DNA from: Pirellula sp. SH-Sr6A
GTDB lineage: Bacteria; Planctomycetota; Planctomycetia; Pirellulales; Pirellulaceae
Direction of reading: 5' to 3'
NCBI RefSeq assembly: GCF_001610875.1
Contig: NZ_CP011272.1
Location: 2,027,988 to 2,091,987 of the forward strand
DNA: 64,000 nucleotides
The notes under the pieces are model-generated. The model had not been told where the DNA came from. It ran no database searches and was given only the letters and a program-made list of their open reading frames with translations. Positions within the stretch are counted from its first letter, which is position 1; each line of letters begins with the position of its first letter. Below are positions 54,277 to 62,669 of the stretch, piece after piece. The position numbers and the translations under genes are program-made.

Positions 54277-57258
54277 CTACCGCGTCGATGGATTTCCAGA
54301 AGATCGAATCTCGGATTCGCCAGGCCCGATCGCCTCCATTTGCCGAACGGTCGGCGAGTACCGCACATTGGGAGGTAAGACACCATAGGGGCGAGGATTG
54401 GTACCGGGGAAGTCCATGTTCACGCCAGGACCATAGTCTTCTTGAACGCCACTCCAGTATCCATTCGCGTCGACATCGAACGCCTCCAAATCGAAGAAGA
54501 GTTCGGTTCGGTCAATAATGTAATTGACGTGTTGTCGCGCGATCGTACTCAATGCGTTCGTGTAAGCTTGCTGGGCCTCGAGAAAGTCCCGGGCTGCCAC
54601 GTTTTGGACAGCTAGTTGCAGCCGCAGTCGTGTACTGATCACTCGCTCGTACGCCAACGCAGCACTGGCTACCGCAATCGTATACTGATTGCGGTCCAAC
54701 GCGAGCTGTCGCAAGTCTTCCCGAATATCGAGTTTGACGGAATCCTCAGCCGCGATGAGATTCCGGAGCCCGACGTTGTAATTGATCAACGCCGATCGGA
54801 AATTGTTGCGTTGCAATCGACGATTGAGCGGAGTGTCCAATGCGACGCTCAGCCTGGTCTCGCTGTCATCGAACGAGAAATCGAACGGATTGCTCGAACC
54901 CGATTTTGTCCCCAAGATCTGCGTCGCTCGCAAATCGACGATCGACTTCAAATCATCGCCTGCCAACTTAATCCGCCGCCAAGAATCGGCGAGCTCTCCC
55001 CGCTGATTCATCAGATCCAGTCGCTGCACCAAACCTGTCAATAGTGCCTCGTCGTGATCCAAAACAATCTCATCCCAACCGTCTGGACCATTCGCGAGTA
55101 GCCGATCGCTCAAGTCAATCGTCTTGTCGACGGTACTGGCAAGAATCGATTCCATCGAACTCCCATCACGTCGAATCATCGACTCGGTCGCCTGACCGGC
55201 TAATTGCTCTATGGCTTGCACGAGTTGCACAGCGTCGTTCTGACGATTCGGTATCTCCTCAAACAGGGAGATGGAAGTGAGATCGGCCCCTGATTTAAGA
55301 CCGTTGGAAATCTGCTCCAAAAAGCGTGTCAGGACCATGAGTCGTTCCGCATATTGATCGCGAAGACCGCGTATGGTCGCCAGACGCCCCGGATCGGCTG
55401 CAAGCTGATTCGAGGCCAAAGCCAAGTCGATGACTTGCAATTCCGCGGAACAAAATTCCACTGCTCGGATCAAGATCCGCAAGGGTGGAGCCGGGACCTC
55501 CGACGACATCTGACTTTCTAATTCCGACTTCAGAATATCGACCTGCATGCGCACCCCGAGGACCTGTAACTGCTGCTGCAACTCCTCTAGCTCGCGTTTC
55601 GCAGCCAGAATCGCATCCAATCGCTCTTGCTGCGAATCCGTGTCCATCGGTTCGTCGGAATTGACTTTCTCTTCGATACGAAGTTGAATTCGTAGAATGT
55701 TCGCCATGCGGTCGGCGAGAACTTCGGCGACATTTGCAAGAGTCGTATTGTCCACCGCCGAGAGGCCTCTCGCTGTCAGCAATTCAGTGCGAGCGCGATT
55801 GATCATCTGCCGTGCAACACTCAATTCGTCGCGAAGTGAAATCGACTCCAGTTCACTCAGGTCGACGACCAACACTGTTTCAGTAGGTAGTCCGATTCGG
55901 AACTTTAGCTGATCCAAGGCCGCTTCGAGGGTGAAACAGTTGTTCACCAAATTGCTGCGCGTTCTCAATACGTTTTGCTCGAACTGATCGACCTGAATCC
56001 GAGGGATTTTCTCCGCTGTCCTGTACTCCGCTTGGCTTTGAATGAACCCTCGCAAATTGGTGAAATAGTCCTGGGCATTGATCTCGATACCCCGGTAATT
56101 CAATAGAAGGTTGTAGTATTGGTTTGCGATATCGCGAAACAATTGCTTGCGAAAACGTACGTACTCGCGCGCAGCATAGACAACGTCTCGTTCCGATTGA
56201 GTCAACAGTTCAAACCGGATGTCACGTTGGAAGACAGTCTGCTGGAAGTCGAAGATCATCTCCGAGCTGATGTCGGTCGCGAACCCTGAGGGGCCATTGA
56301 ATGTAAGAACGATGCTATTCGCGAATCGAGCGAGAAACTCACCCCCTGTTGCGAGAGTTCTTTCCACTCCAATTCCCGATGGGATGCCCAATGTATTATT
56401 GGTAATCCCCGCGCTGTTCGCGTGACGGTAGTTGGCAGCCGCTCCGTTTCCAAACGGCGAGGGATTGAGCTCGAACTGGTAGCGTTGGCGCGTCAGCACG
56501 AGTGCCGCTCGATAGAGAAGCTCTTTCCGAGTTTGGAACTCGCGAGAGTTGATCATCGCGAGCTCCATCAATTGCGGCAGAGCCAGTTGTTGCACCTGAG
56601 ATGAAATCAGTTCTTCATCGGAAGACGGGAAGGATTGACGGTATTCGGCTCGCAACGACTCGAATTCAAACATGCGATCCCGGCAGCTTTCTGGCAACAC
56701 ACTCCAAGCTTGCTGCGGAATCACGACTCGGTTCGCAATGCTCCCCACCGATGGGCCATTGCTACCGATGGGAGCCTGTTCCTCCTGCGAATCGGACGCT
56801 TTTCCAGCCTCATCCGTGGTTTCCGCTTGGGCCGAGGGCGAACTGGGGGACGAATCACTGAACGAAGCTTGGACTACCGCCCCTTTCTCCTCGAGGGGTT
56901 TTTCGCTCGGCATTGATGGGGCTGTCTCCTCATCTAACGGAACGCTCCATCGAGCTGCAGCGGGAGGTAGACTCGAACCTTGGGGGGACGCGGTTCGCAA
57001 CGGTGGTATTTCGTAACCATACAAGACAGGCTTGGGCGTCGGGAGTTGGGGACAGTCTGGATTGGTAGGGTCGTAGAAACGAGACCGAACATCGGGGCGA
57101 ATCGAAAAGCTAGGAGGTACCGGTTCCGAGAGGAACGTCGACTTCTCTCGAACAATACCGTAGACATCGCGGTCCGCTGCGGTCCTGTACTTGGTTCGCG
57201 AACATCCCACAGGGAGGGACATGGCTAGGGCCAATAGGAGAAGAAGCGGTTTTTGCAT
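54277..57258 (-). CDS. TolC-like outer-membrane efflux lipoprotein, unusually long
   Basis: The start is ATG 57258 (MQKPLLLLLALAMSLPVGCS), giving a lipobox LPVGC. 993 residues, about twice the size of a standard TolC-type channel. Residues 20-190 form a Pro/Ser/Glu-rich, probably disordered region. The channel-like part, with long helices and repeated structure (QLALPQLMELAMINSREFQ, FRKQLFRDIANQYYNLLLNY, NNFRSALINYNVGLRNLIAA, LAVQNVAARDFLEAQQAY), spans about 200-930, with a long helical insertion at 470-650 (LAAKRELEELQQQLQVLG). It would carry substrates across the outer membrane with the MacB- and MacA-like proteins encoded upstream. Confidence 0.85.
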   Translation of the reverse strand: MQKPLLLLLALAMSLPVGCSRTKYRTAADRDVYGIVREKSTFLSEPVPPSFSIRPDVRSRFYDPTNPDCPQLPTPKPVLYGYEIPPLRTASPQGSSLPPAAARWSVPLDEETAPSMPSEKPLEEKGAVVQASFSDSSPSSPSAQAETTDEAGKASDSQEEQAPIGSNGPSVGSIANRVVIPQQAWSVLPESCRDRMFEFESLRAEYRQSFPSSDEELISSQVQQLALPQLMELAMINSREFQTRKELLYRAALVLTRQRYQFELNPSPFGNGAAANYRHANSAGITNNTLGIPSGIGVERTLATGGEFLARFANSIVLTFNGPSGFATDISSEMIFDFQQTVFQRDIRFELLTQSERDVVYAAREYVRFRKQLFRDIANQYYNLLLNYRGIEINAQDYFTNLRGFIQSQAEYRTAEKIPRIQVDQFEQNVLRTRSNLVNNCFTLEAALDQLKFRIGLPTETVLVVDLSELESISLRDELSVARQMINRARTELLTARGLSAVDNTTLANVAEVLADRMANILRIQLRIEEKVNSDEPMDTDSQQERLDAILAAKRELEELQQQLQVLGVRMQVDILKSELESQMSSEVPAPPLRILIRAVEFCSAELQVIDLALASNQLAADPGRLATIRGLRDQYAERLMVLTRFLEQISNGLKSGADLTSISLFEEIPNRQNDAVQLVQAIEQLAGQATESMIRRDGSSMESILASTVDKTIDLSDRLLANGPDGWDEIVLDHDEALLTGLVQRLDLMNQRGELADSWRRIKLAGDDLKSIVDLRATQILGTKSGSSNPFDFSFDDSETRLSVALDTPLNRRLQRNNFRSALINYNVGLRNLIAAEDSVKLDIREDLRQLALDRNQYTIAVASAALAYERVISTRLRLQLAVQNVAARDFLEAQQAYTNALSTIARQHVNYIIDRTELFFDLEAFDVDANGYWSGVQEDYGPGVNMDFPGTNPRPYGVLPPNVRYSPTVRQMEAIGPGESEIRSSGNPSTR

Positions 57259-57404
57259 CGGTGGGAAAGGCAAGCGGGGATGGCAAACAGTACCACTTAG
57301 GAAATCGGCACGCTCTGTATCGATTCTCCAGCTTGTGCAACTTTTTCCGCGGTAAGAAATCGCGAGTCGTCACTCCTGACCACAGGATAGGGACTTTGGA
57401 GGAC

Positions 57405-58712
57405 TTATTGGTGACGCAGCGCTTCGATGGGACTCATACTGGCGGCCTTGTATGCGGGATACACGCCAAAGACGATCCCAATCCCAACCGAGATTCCAAA
57501 CGCGACAACGATGGAGAGAAGACTGGTGGATGTCTGAATCCCAACCACCCAGGAAACCACAATGGGAATGAGTACCCCCACCACAACGCCGAGTATTCCC
57601 CCGCTGGTACTCAGAACGGTCGTCTCCATGAGGAATTGGAGAATGATGTGCCGCTTCTTCGCGCCGATCGCGCGACGGATTCCAATTTCTCGCGTTCTTT
57701 CGGTGACAGTTGCGAGCATGATATTCATGATTCCAATGCCACCGACCAGGAGCGAGATTCCCGCGATAGAACCGAGCACCAAATTCCAAAGTCGCTTCTC
57801 CCGCTCGGCTTGTTGAAGCAATTCGAGCGGCACCTGCACTTCGTAGTCCCCTTTCCCTCCATGGTTCTTGGCGAGAACACTGCGAACGACCGAAGCGACT
57901 GGCCGAACTTGATTTTGGTCCGGTAGCTCGATCGTGATTTCGCTCAGTTCAACCCGAACATATTGACGAGATCCTGTCTCGACCAACCGCTGCACAACTC
58001 CCATGCGGTTCTGCGCTGACGTGATTGGAATGAACAGATCTCGATTCTGATCGCTTGCTTCCTTGCTGATCGTGCGAGCGGTACCACTATCTCCGTAAGA
58101 GACAACACCGACGACGCGGTATGCGTCGTCGCCCACCAGAAGCGATTGCCCTAGGGGATCGTCAAACCCGAACAAGTCGGTCGCGATCGATTGGCCGATT
58201 ACGATGACATTGGCCGAACGAGCCACTTCGTCAGCGTTGAAGAATCGACCTCGAAGCGGGAGTTCCTTCACGTCAGGTAATCGTTCGGTGGTGGCTACGA
58301 TACGAGCCCCCTTGACGTTCCGTTTTGCATGCTGCAAATTCTTTTTGTGAAACACCGCAGGAACCACGGTCGATTGATCGAGCCGCAATGATTCGAGAGC
58401 GCGCAAATCGGCGAAACTCAATCCGTAGGCCAGAACATTGGTCGAAGTCGTCGAAGATGGGATTTCGTTCGTCTGAGGCTTCACACTTCGAACGATGACA
58501 TTGGCCGACCCAAGCTTTCGGATTTGCTCCAAGGCCTCTTTCTTCGAGCCCTCTCCAATCGAAAGCATCGCAATTACCGACGCCACTCCCAAGATGGTTC
58601 CAAGGAGAGTCAACACACTGCGAAGTTTGTGCAACAACAGATTTCGCAGGGCAAGTCGATACGTCGCGAATAGCAAGTATTTTTCCTCTCTGGATCCGAA
58701 ACTCGGGTGCAA
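57405..58712 (-). CDS. MacB-like ABC transporter permease without ATPase domain
   Basis: 435 residues from TTG 58712, directly after the TAG of the MacA-like gene; there is no better start. N-terminal membrane helix (RSVLTLLGTILGVASVIAML), a large MacB_PCD periplasmic domain (about 50-300, with KLGSANVIVRSV, LPDVKELPLRGRFF, VARSANVIVIGQSI), then three FtsX-type helices (SIAGISLLVGGIGIMNIM, LSTSGGILGVVVGVLIP, LSIVVAFGISVGIGIVFG) and a basic loop MLATVTERTREIGIRRAIGA that contacts the ATPase. The ATP-binding domain that MacB itself carries is missing, so a separate ATPase must exist; none is in this operon. It lies between the MacA-like and TolC-like genes. Confidence 0.93.
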   Translation of the reverse strand: MHPSFGSREEKYLLFATYRLALRNLLLHKLRSVLTLLGTILGVASVIAMLSIGEGSKKEALEQIRKLGSANVIVRSVKPQTNEIPSSTTSTNVLAYGLSFADLRALESLRLDQSTVVPAVFHKKNLQHAKRNVKGARIVATTERLPDVKELPLRGRFFNADEVARSANVIVIGQSIATDLFGFDDPLGQSLLVGDDAYRVVGVVSYGDSGTARTISKEASDQNRDLFIPITSAQNRMGVVQRLVETGSRQYVRVELSEITIELPDQNQVRPVASVVRSVLAKNHGGKGDYEVQVPLELLQQAEREKRLWNLVLGSIAGISLLVGGIGIMNIMLATVTERTREIGIRRAIGAKKRHIILQFLMETTVLSTSGGILGVVVGVLIPIVVSWVVGIQTSTSLLSIVVAFGISVGIGIVFGVYPAYKAASMSPIEALRHQ

Positions 58713-60323
58713 CTAGGTGCTTGTATCGGACGCTGGTTTCTCATCAAACACCGCGGTCGCCAGGTCTTGAGCGTTGATCGCGATGGATTCTCCCTCCTCC
58801 AAGCCGCTGAGGACATGAACACGTGTATCGCTCGACTCTCCAAGTTCGACAGGCTTGGGCTGCAATCGATTCGATGCATCACGCACCAAGACGTAGGTTT
58901 TGGAATCCTTTTCGAGAATGGCGTGGAGCGGAATGGTCAAAACATCGGGAATGTTTTGGACCATGATCTCCGAAACTGCCGTCATACCCGGTTTGAGTCC
59001 AGCGACCGATTCATCGATATTGATAATGGTCTGATACACCTTGGTGTCGTTTCCCGACCAGCTGTTCTGTTCAGGTAGTACCGCGACCGATTTAACGGTG
59101 CCTCGATAACTCTTTTGCGGGAATGCATCGACGGTGACTCGCACTTGGAGGCCGGGGCGCACCTGATCCAACGCCGACTCGTGGATTCGCGTTTCCACTT
59201 GCATCGCATCTAAGTTGGGAATCGACAAAAGCTTTTGTCGGAAGATAACCGGGATTCCTTCTCGAACTTCCATGGAGCGATTGTTGGGATACGCCACCAT
59301 ACCGGATTGAGGTGCGTAAACTTTGCACTTCTCAAGCTGGGCGCGATACCTCGCCAGTCGTTCTTCTTCCTTCTTGAGCGACTCGTCCTTGGCCCGCATC
59401 AATGCCTGTACCTGAGCAAGCCTAGCTTCGTTATTTCGAAGCACTTGCTCAAGCGATCGCTTGGCCGTTGCGACTTTCCCCTCTAGTCCCAGCAGTTCCT
59501 TTCGCTGCTCGTAGACCTGCATTTTCTTTAAGGTCGAAAGCTCGGTCTGAAGTTGGTTGAGTTTCGCAGCAAACGTCCCCTCTGCTTGTAGATACGTCAG
59601 TTCAATCCGACGAACTTCGTTTCGGTTCGCATACCCGAGTTTGAAGAGAGACTGGATTCCGCGATGCTCTTCTCGTCGAAGCTCCATGGTGGCCTGGGCC
59701 GAGAGGATCTCGTTGTTCACATCATCGATGCGACGCTTGTTGGCATCGACTGCAAGCTTTTGCGTGCCGTTTTCTTTGTCGATGTACATCTCGAGTTCAA
59801 GCTCCGCGAGCTTGACCAGCAGCTCCGCCTCTGCTTTCGCGGTCGTGTTCATCGTGATCTGATTCTTCAGATTCGCATCCGCCTGGATCTTTTCGGCGAG
59901 TGCATTCTCCGTGTAGAGGGTTTGCTCATCGAGCGCTTCTTGCATCGGATTGGAATCCAGCTCGAGAACCAAATCATCCTTCTGAACGGATGCCCCGTTG
60001 GGAATCATCCACAAGACGGTCGTTCCATTGATATTGTCCTTGCGAACGTCTTCCACTTCGCAGACCAGATCGATGTTGGACTGGCTTTCCAGGGAGCCGC
60101 GTTCGAGGACCACGATCTCCAAATTCGATCGTTCCACCGACTGCCACACGGCTTGCGAAGCAAGGTGGCTGAAATTGTTTCCTCGTCGATAACTGCTCCA
60201 ACCATACGCCCCTCCCGCCAATATGACGAGCAGGGCGATCCAAATCCGCGCCCTGGAAACCAACTGCCGGGTCTTCCAAACGCGGTGCGATGCGTCGCGT
60301 GCAGACGATTCTTCCAAACTCAT
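58713..60323 (-). CDS. MacA/HlyD-type periplasmic adaptor protein
   Basis: The start is ATG 60323, with GGAGG seven bases upstream (60331-60335). 536 residues. One N-terminal helix (RARIWIALLVILAGGAYGW), then the HlyD pattern: a lipoyl-type beta segment (NLEIVVLERGSLESQSNIDL), a long coiled-coil hairpin at about 130-300 rich in Leu, Glu, Gln and Lys, the second lipoyl half (CKVYAPQSGMVAYPNNRSMEV) and a beta-barrel (LRVRVTVDAFPQKSYRGTVKSV). It links the MacB-like permease to the TolC-like channel. This is the first gene of the set in the direction of transcription; the operon promoter would be upstream near 60330-60650. Confidence 0.92.
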   Translation of the reverse strand: MSLEESSARDASHRVWKTRQLVSRARIWIALLVILAGGAYGWSSYRRGNNFSHLASQAVWQSVERSNLEIVVLERGSLESQSNIDLVCEVEDVRKDNINGTTVLWMIPNGASVQKDDLVLELDSNPMQEALDEQTLYTENALAEKIQADANLKNQITMNTTAKAEAELLVKLAELELEMYIDKENGTQKLAVDANKRRIDDVNNEILSAQATMELRREEHRGIQSLFKLGYANRNEVRRIELTYLQAEGTFAAKLNQLQTELSTLKKMQVYEQRKELLGLEGKVATAKRSLEQVLRNNEARLAQVQALMRAKDESLKKEEERLARYRAQLEKCKVYAPQSGMVAYPNNRSMEVREGIPVIFRQKLLSIPNLDAMQVETRIHESALDQVRPGLQVRVTVDAFPQKSYRGTVKSVAVLPEQNSWSGNDTKVYQTIINIDESVAGLKPGMTAVSEIMVQNIPDVLTIPLHAILEKDSKTYVLVRDASNRLQPKPVELGESSDTRVHVLSGLEEGESIAINAQDLATAVFDEKPASDTST

Positions 60324-60652
60324 AACTGTGCCTCCAAATGGAACCACAGAGTGTGACACGGAGGGCAATTCGCAGGCATTCGGAAAAGTCATCCGATGCG
60401 ATAGCTAGCATTGGATACGTTCTCCGGTAGCAGAATGCGAGTTGCTGTGTCTTTGCCGCTCTCTCTGGTGGGGTGGGATACGAAAGGTGGGGTGGGTAGG
60501 TGGGTGCGGAACGGGTCAAGCTTCGCAAAGGAAGCCTACGCCAGCTTCTCCTATCGAAGCCAGCGCCGCTCCTCCTCCAAGAGTAATGGAAGAATCGCCG
60601 AAAATCAACCTGCGTCTCCATTGTCCGTCGGTGGCAACCCTTAGATCTTTCA
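60324..60652. other. Spacer between the MacA-like gene and the first group II intron
   Basis: About 330 bases without a supportable gene. The part next to the intron is its 3' exon (first bases TGAAAGATCT on the minus strand); the rest holds the leader of the MacA-like gene, with a ribosome-binding GGAGG at 60331-60335. The 5' exon, and any gene or terminator the intron pair entered, is beyond the window. No clear promoter was identified. Confidence 0.5.
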
Positions 60653-60725
60653 ATCGGGTAGGAGGCGGGATTACTCCCGCCGTCCTCCCACACCACCGTA
60701 CGTACGGTTCCGTATACGGCGGTTC
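60653..60725 (-). ncRNA. Group II intron domains V and VI, copy 1
   Basis: Read on the minus strand. Domain V: ACCGCCGTA pairs with TACGGTGGT as lower stem, with a two-base CG bulge and an upper TACGG/CCGTA hairpin, as expected for the catalytic domain. Domain VI: GGGAGGA, GGCGGGA and the GTAA loop pair back as TCCCGCC, TCCT and CCC, leaving one unpaired A between TCCT and CCC. That A, at 60659, is seven bases from the 3' end (60653), the classical branch-point position. It is the best evidence that the 3' splice site is correctly placed. Confidence 0.88.
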
Positions 60726-60729
60726 AGGT

Positions 60730-62109
60730 CTAACGACGATTCAGCTCAGTGCCTTTCTGGACGAGGCTTATCAGCCCAAGTTGCGTGAGGTGGCGAGTAG
60801 GCAGGGCCTGATTCATGTGGCTAGCGCCAGCATTCCACCAGGGGCCATGACCATTGCCAGCACAGACCCACGCTCGCACGCGGTCAATGCCAAGGCGAGT
60901 CAGTTCGCGGGCTCGTTTGGGCGGACGCTTCCATTGGCGCCAGTAGATGGCGCGTAACTTCCTGCGTAACCAGCTATCAAGTTCCTCGAACGTTTTCTTC
61001 ACTTCACTCTTCCGGTAGTACGACACCCAACCGATCAGGACCGGCTGCAACTGAGCAAGCACCGTACGCACATTGCGACCTCGTGCCTTGCGGAGTTCCT
61101 CGCGTAGGCGACCCTTGAAGCGTTTGACCGATTCAGGAGACACCTTAAACTTCGGTTGGTGATGGTGCGTGAACGTATAGCCCAGGAACTTGCGGTTCCA
61201 GGGGCGGTCCACGGCACTCTTGGCTCGATTCACTGTCAGTCGCAGTTTCTCGCTCAGGAAGCGTTCGACACCATTAAGCACTCGCTCACCGGCGCGGTGA
61301 CTGCGAACGTAAATGTTACAGTCATCAGCGTAGCGAACGAATTTGTGGCCTCGGCGTTCCAGCTCCTTGTCCAGCTCATCGAGCAGGACGTTGGACAGAA
61401 GCGGTGATAAGGGACCGCCTTGCGGCGTTCCCTCGCTGCGTGGACTCACGATGCCGCCTTCCATGATGCCAGCTTGCAGATACAAGCGGATCAGTTTCAG
61501 GATGCGTTTGTCTTGGATCTGACGTGCAAGGCGACTCATCAGGATGTCGTGATTGACGCGATCGAAGAACTTTTCCAAGTCCATGTCGACAACCCAGCGA
61601 TGCCCTGAAGCAATGTGTTCCTTGGCACGATCCAACGCCTGATGCGTACTCCGGCCTGGGCGAAACCCAAAGCTAGAATCCGAAAACATTGGATCGTAGA
61701 GCCTCGTGAGCACTTGCAGTAAAGCTTGCTGGATCAAGCGATCTAGCACTGTCGGTATGCCCAGCATGCGCATCCCTTTGCCACCGGGTTTAGGTATTTC
61801 TACCTTTCGCACAGGGCTCGGACGATACGTTCCGCTGAACAGTTCTTCCCGGTGGCGTTCCCAATGCTCTCGGCAGTAGCCTGGCAGTTCATCGACGGTC
61901 ACCCCATCAACGCCTGCGGCTCCTTTATTACCGACAACACGGCTCAACGCCTGCAACATATTGCTGCGGCTTAGCACCTCCTCCATCGTGACGGTGACTG
62001 AATGTTCAGTGTTCTCATTGCATGCCGGAAGTGTTTGACGCGCGTACGAATTACCCTCAGCGGTTCCGCCGCATACTCTTGTTCGCCGCTCAGGCTTCTC
62101 AGCCGTCAT
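60730..62109 (-). CDS. ltrA: Group II intron reverse transcriptase/maturase, copy 1
   Basis: 459 residues from ATG 62109. RT domain motifs in order: GVDGVTVDEL (about 67-76), RPSPVRKVEIPKPGGKGMR, DRLIQQALLQVL, the first catalytic Asp pair region VVDMDLEKFFDRVNH (Asp 175, Asp 177), EGTPQGGPLSPLLSN and YADD at 260-263. The maturase (domain X/GIIM) region follows, with LRKARGRNVRTVLAQLQPVL and WVSYYRKSEVKK. The C-terminus ends WWNAGASHMNQALPTRH with no HNH endonuclease, so the element uses target DNA opened in some other way. It splices and reverse-transcribes its own intron. The stop is five bases before domain V. Confidence 0.95.
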   Translation of the reverse strand: MTAEKPERRTRVCGGTAEGNSYARQTLPACNENTEHSVTVTMEEVLSRSNMLQALSRVVGNKGAAGVDGVTVDELPGYCREHWERHREELFSGTYRPSPVRKVEIPKPGGKGMRMLGIPTVLDRLIQQALLQVLTRLYDPMFSDSSFGFRPGRSTHQALDRAKEHIASGHRWVVDMDLEKFFDRVNHDILMSRLARQIQDKRILKLIRLYLQAGIMEGGIVSPRSEGTPQGGPLSPLLSNVLLDELDKELERRGHKFVRYADDCNIYVRSHRAGERVLNGVERFLSEKLRLTVNRAKSAVDRPWNRKFLGYTFTHHHQPKFKVSPESVKRFKGRLREELRKARGRNVRTVLAQLQPVLIGWVSYYRKSEVKKTFEELDSWLRRKLRAIYWRQWKRPPKRARELTRLGIDRVRAWVCAGNGHGPWWNAGASHMNQALPTRHLTQLGLISLVQKGTELNRR

Positions 62110-62592
62110 CTCTGCGTCTACCTCACATCACGAATACTTTGCACCAAACGGTTAAACTTGTTCGGCCCTTCGTCAGCTAAAGCCTCCGACTACTATGGCC
62201 TCTGCTGACTTCTACGGTGACATCGTAACCTCTTGCGAGGCAACTAGCTTTGCAGCATCCCCGTAGATCTCTCAGGGTAAGACGCGTAACTTTCCTCTCG
62301 TATATTCGCCGCATATACGCCGACTCGGTCCGAATGACATTGGGCTTTGAATCTTCGTGCCTTCTCGCCCACCGGGTCGTCGCCTCGTATACGGTTCGTG
62401 TACCTCGAACCGAGAGTTTGCCTGCTGCTTCCTTCAGATTCAGAGTTGCCCCTGACACCCTTGCAGTCGACTAGGAGTTCCTGTCATCAAGGCCTCCATC
62501 GGGACTTGCACCCGACAAGTTACTTCCTGGTTCACTTTCGCTTGCCAGTTGCGAGCGTCAGTCAATGACGCTCCGCGTCATGCCTGACGCAC
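62110..62592 (-). ncRNA. Group II intron 5' ribozyme region (domains I-IV), copy 1
   Basis: About 480 bases between the intron start and the maturase ATG, on the minus strand. It opens with GTGCGTCAGG and carries several short hairpins (for example GTCGGGTGCAAGTCCCGA, starting near 62516), as expected for domain I with exon-binding sites. The frames of 60-93 codons that cross it on both strands are not genes. Individual EBS sequences could not be assigned without the 5' exon, which is not in the window for either copy. Confidence 0.8.
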
Positions 62593-62665
62593 ATCGGGTA
62601 GGAGGCGGGATTACTCCCGCCGTCCTCCCACACCACCGTACGTACGGTTCCGTATACGGCGGTTC
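62593..62665 (-). ncRNA. Group II intron domains V and VI, copy 2
   Basis: The structure is the same as in copy 1, offset by 1,940 bases: the domain V stem with two-base bulge, the domain VI hairpin and the bulged branch-point A at 62599. Here the 3' splice site abuts another intron instead of an exon, so correct splicing would join the upstream exon to copy 1. Confidence 0.85.
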
Positions 62666-62669
62666 AGGT

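Larger units (their letters stand above)
60653..62592 (-). mobile_element. Group II intron, copy 1 (complete, 1,940 bp)
   Basis: On the minus strand the intron starts at 62592 with GTGCGTCAGG, matching the GUGYG consensus, and ends at 60653 with CTACCCGAT, a usual bacterial intron 3' end. The ribozyme is continuous: the 5' region to 62110 forms domain I-IV scaffold, the maturase is inside domain IV, and domains V and VI are clear at the 3' end. A second, apparently identical copy starts immediately at 62593, with no spacer. Flanking 3' exon begins TGAAAGATCT. The start and end were fixed independently by the consensus ends and by the 1,940-bp period of the repeat, and both agree. Confidence 0.9.

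Noticed and set aside
59974-60696. Minus-strand frame of 240 codons at the start of the MacA-like gene
   Set aside because: It is out of frame with the HlyD-type protein, runs into the intron, and is Arg/Ser-rich without motifs.
61035-61608. Small open frames on both strands inside the maturase gene (60-83 codons), repeated at 62975-63548
   Set aside because: They lie inside the conserved RT frame and are repeated only because the whole intron is duplicated.
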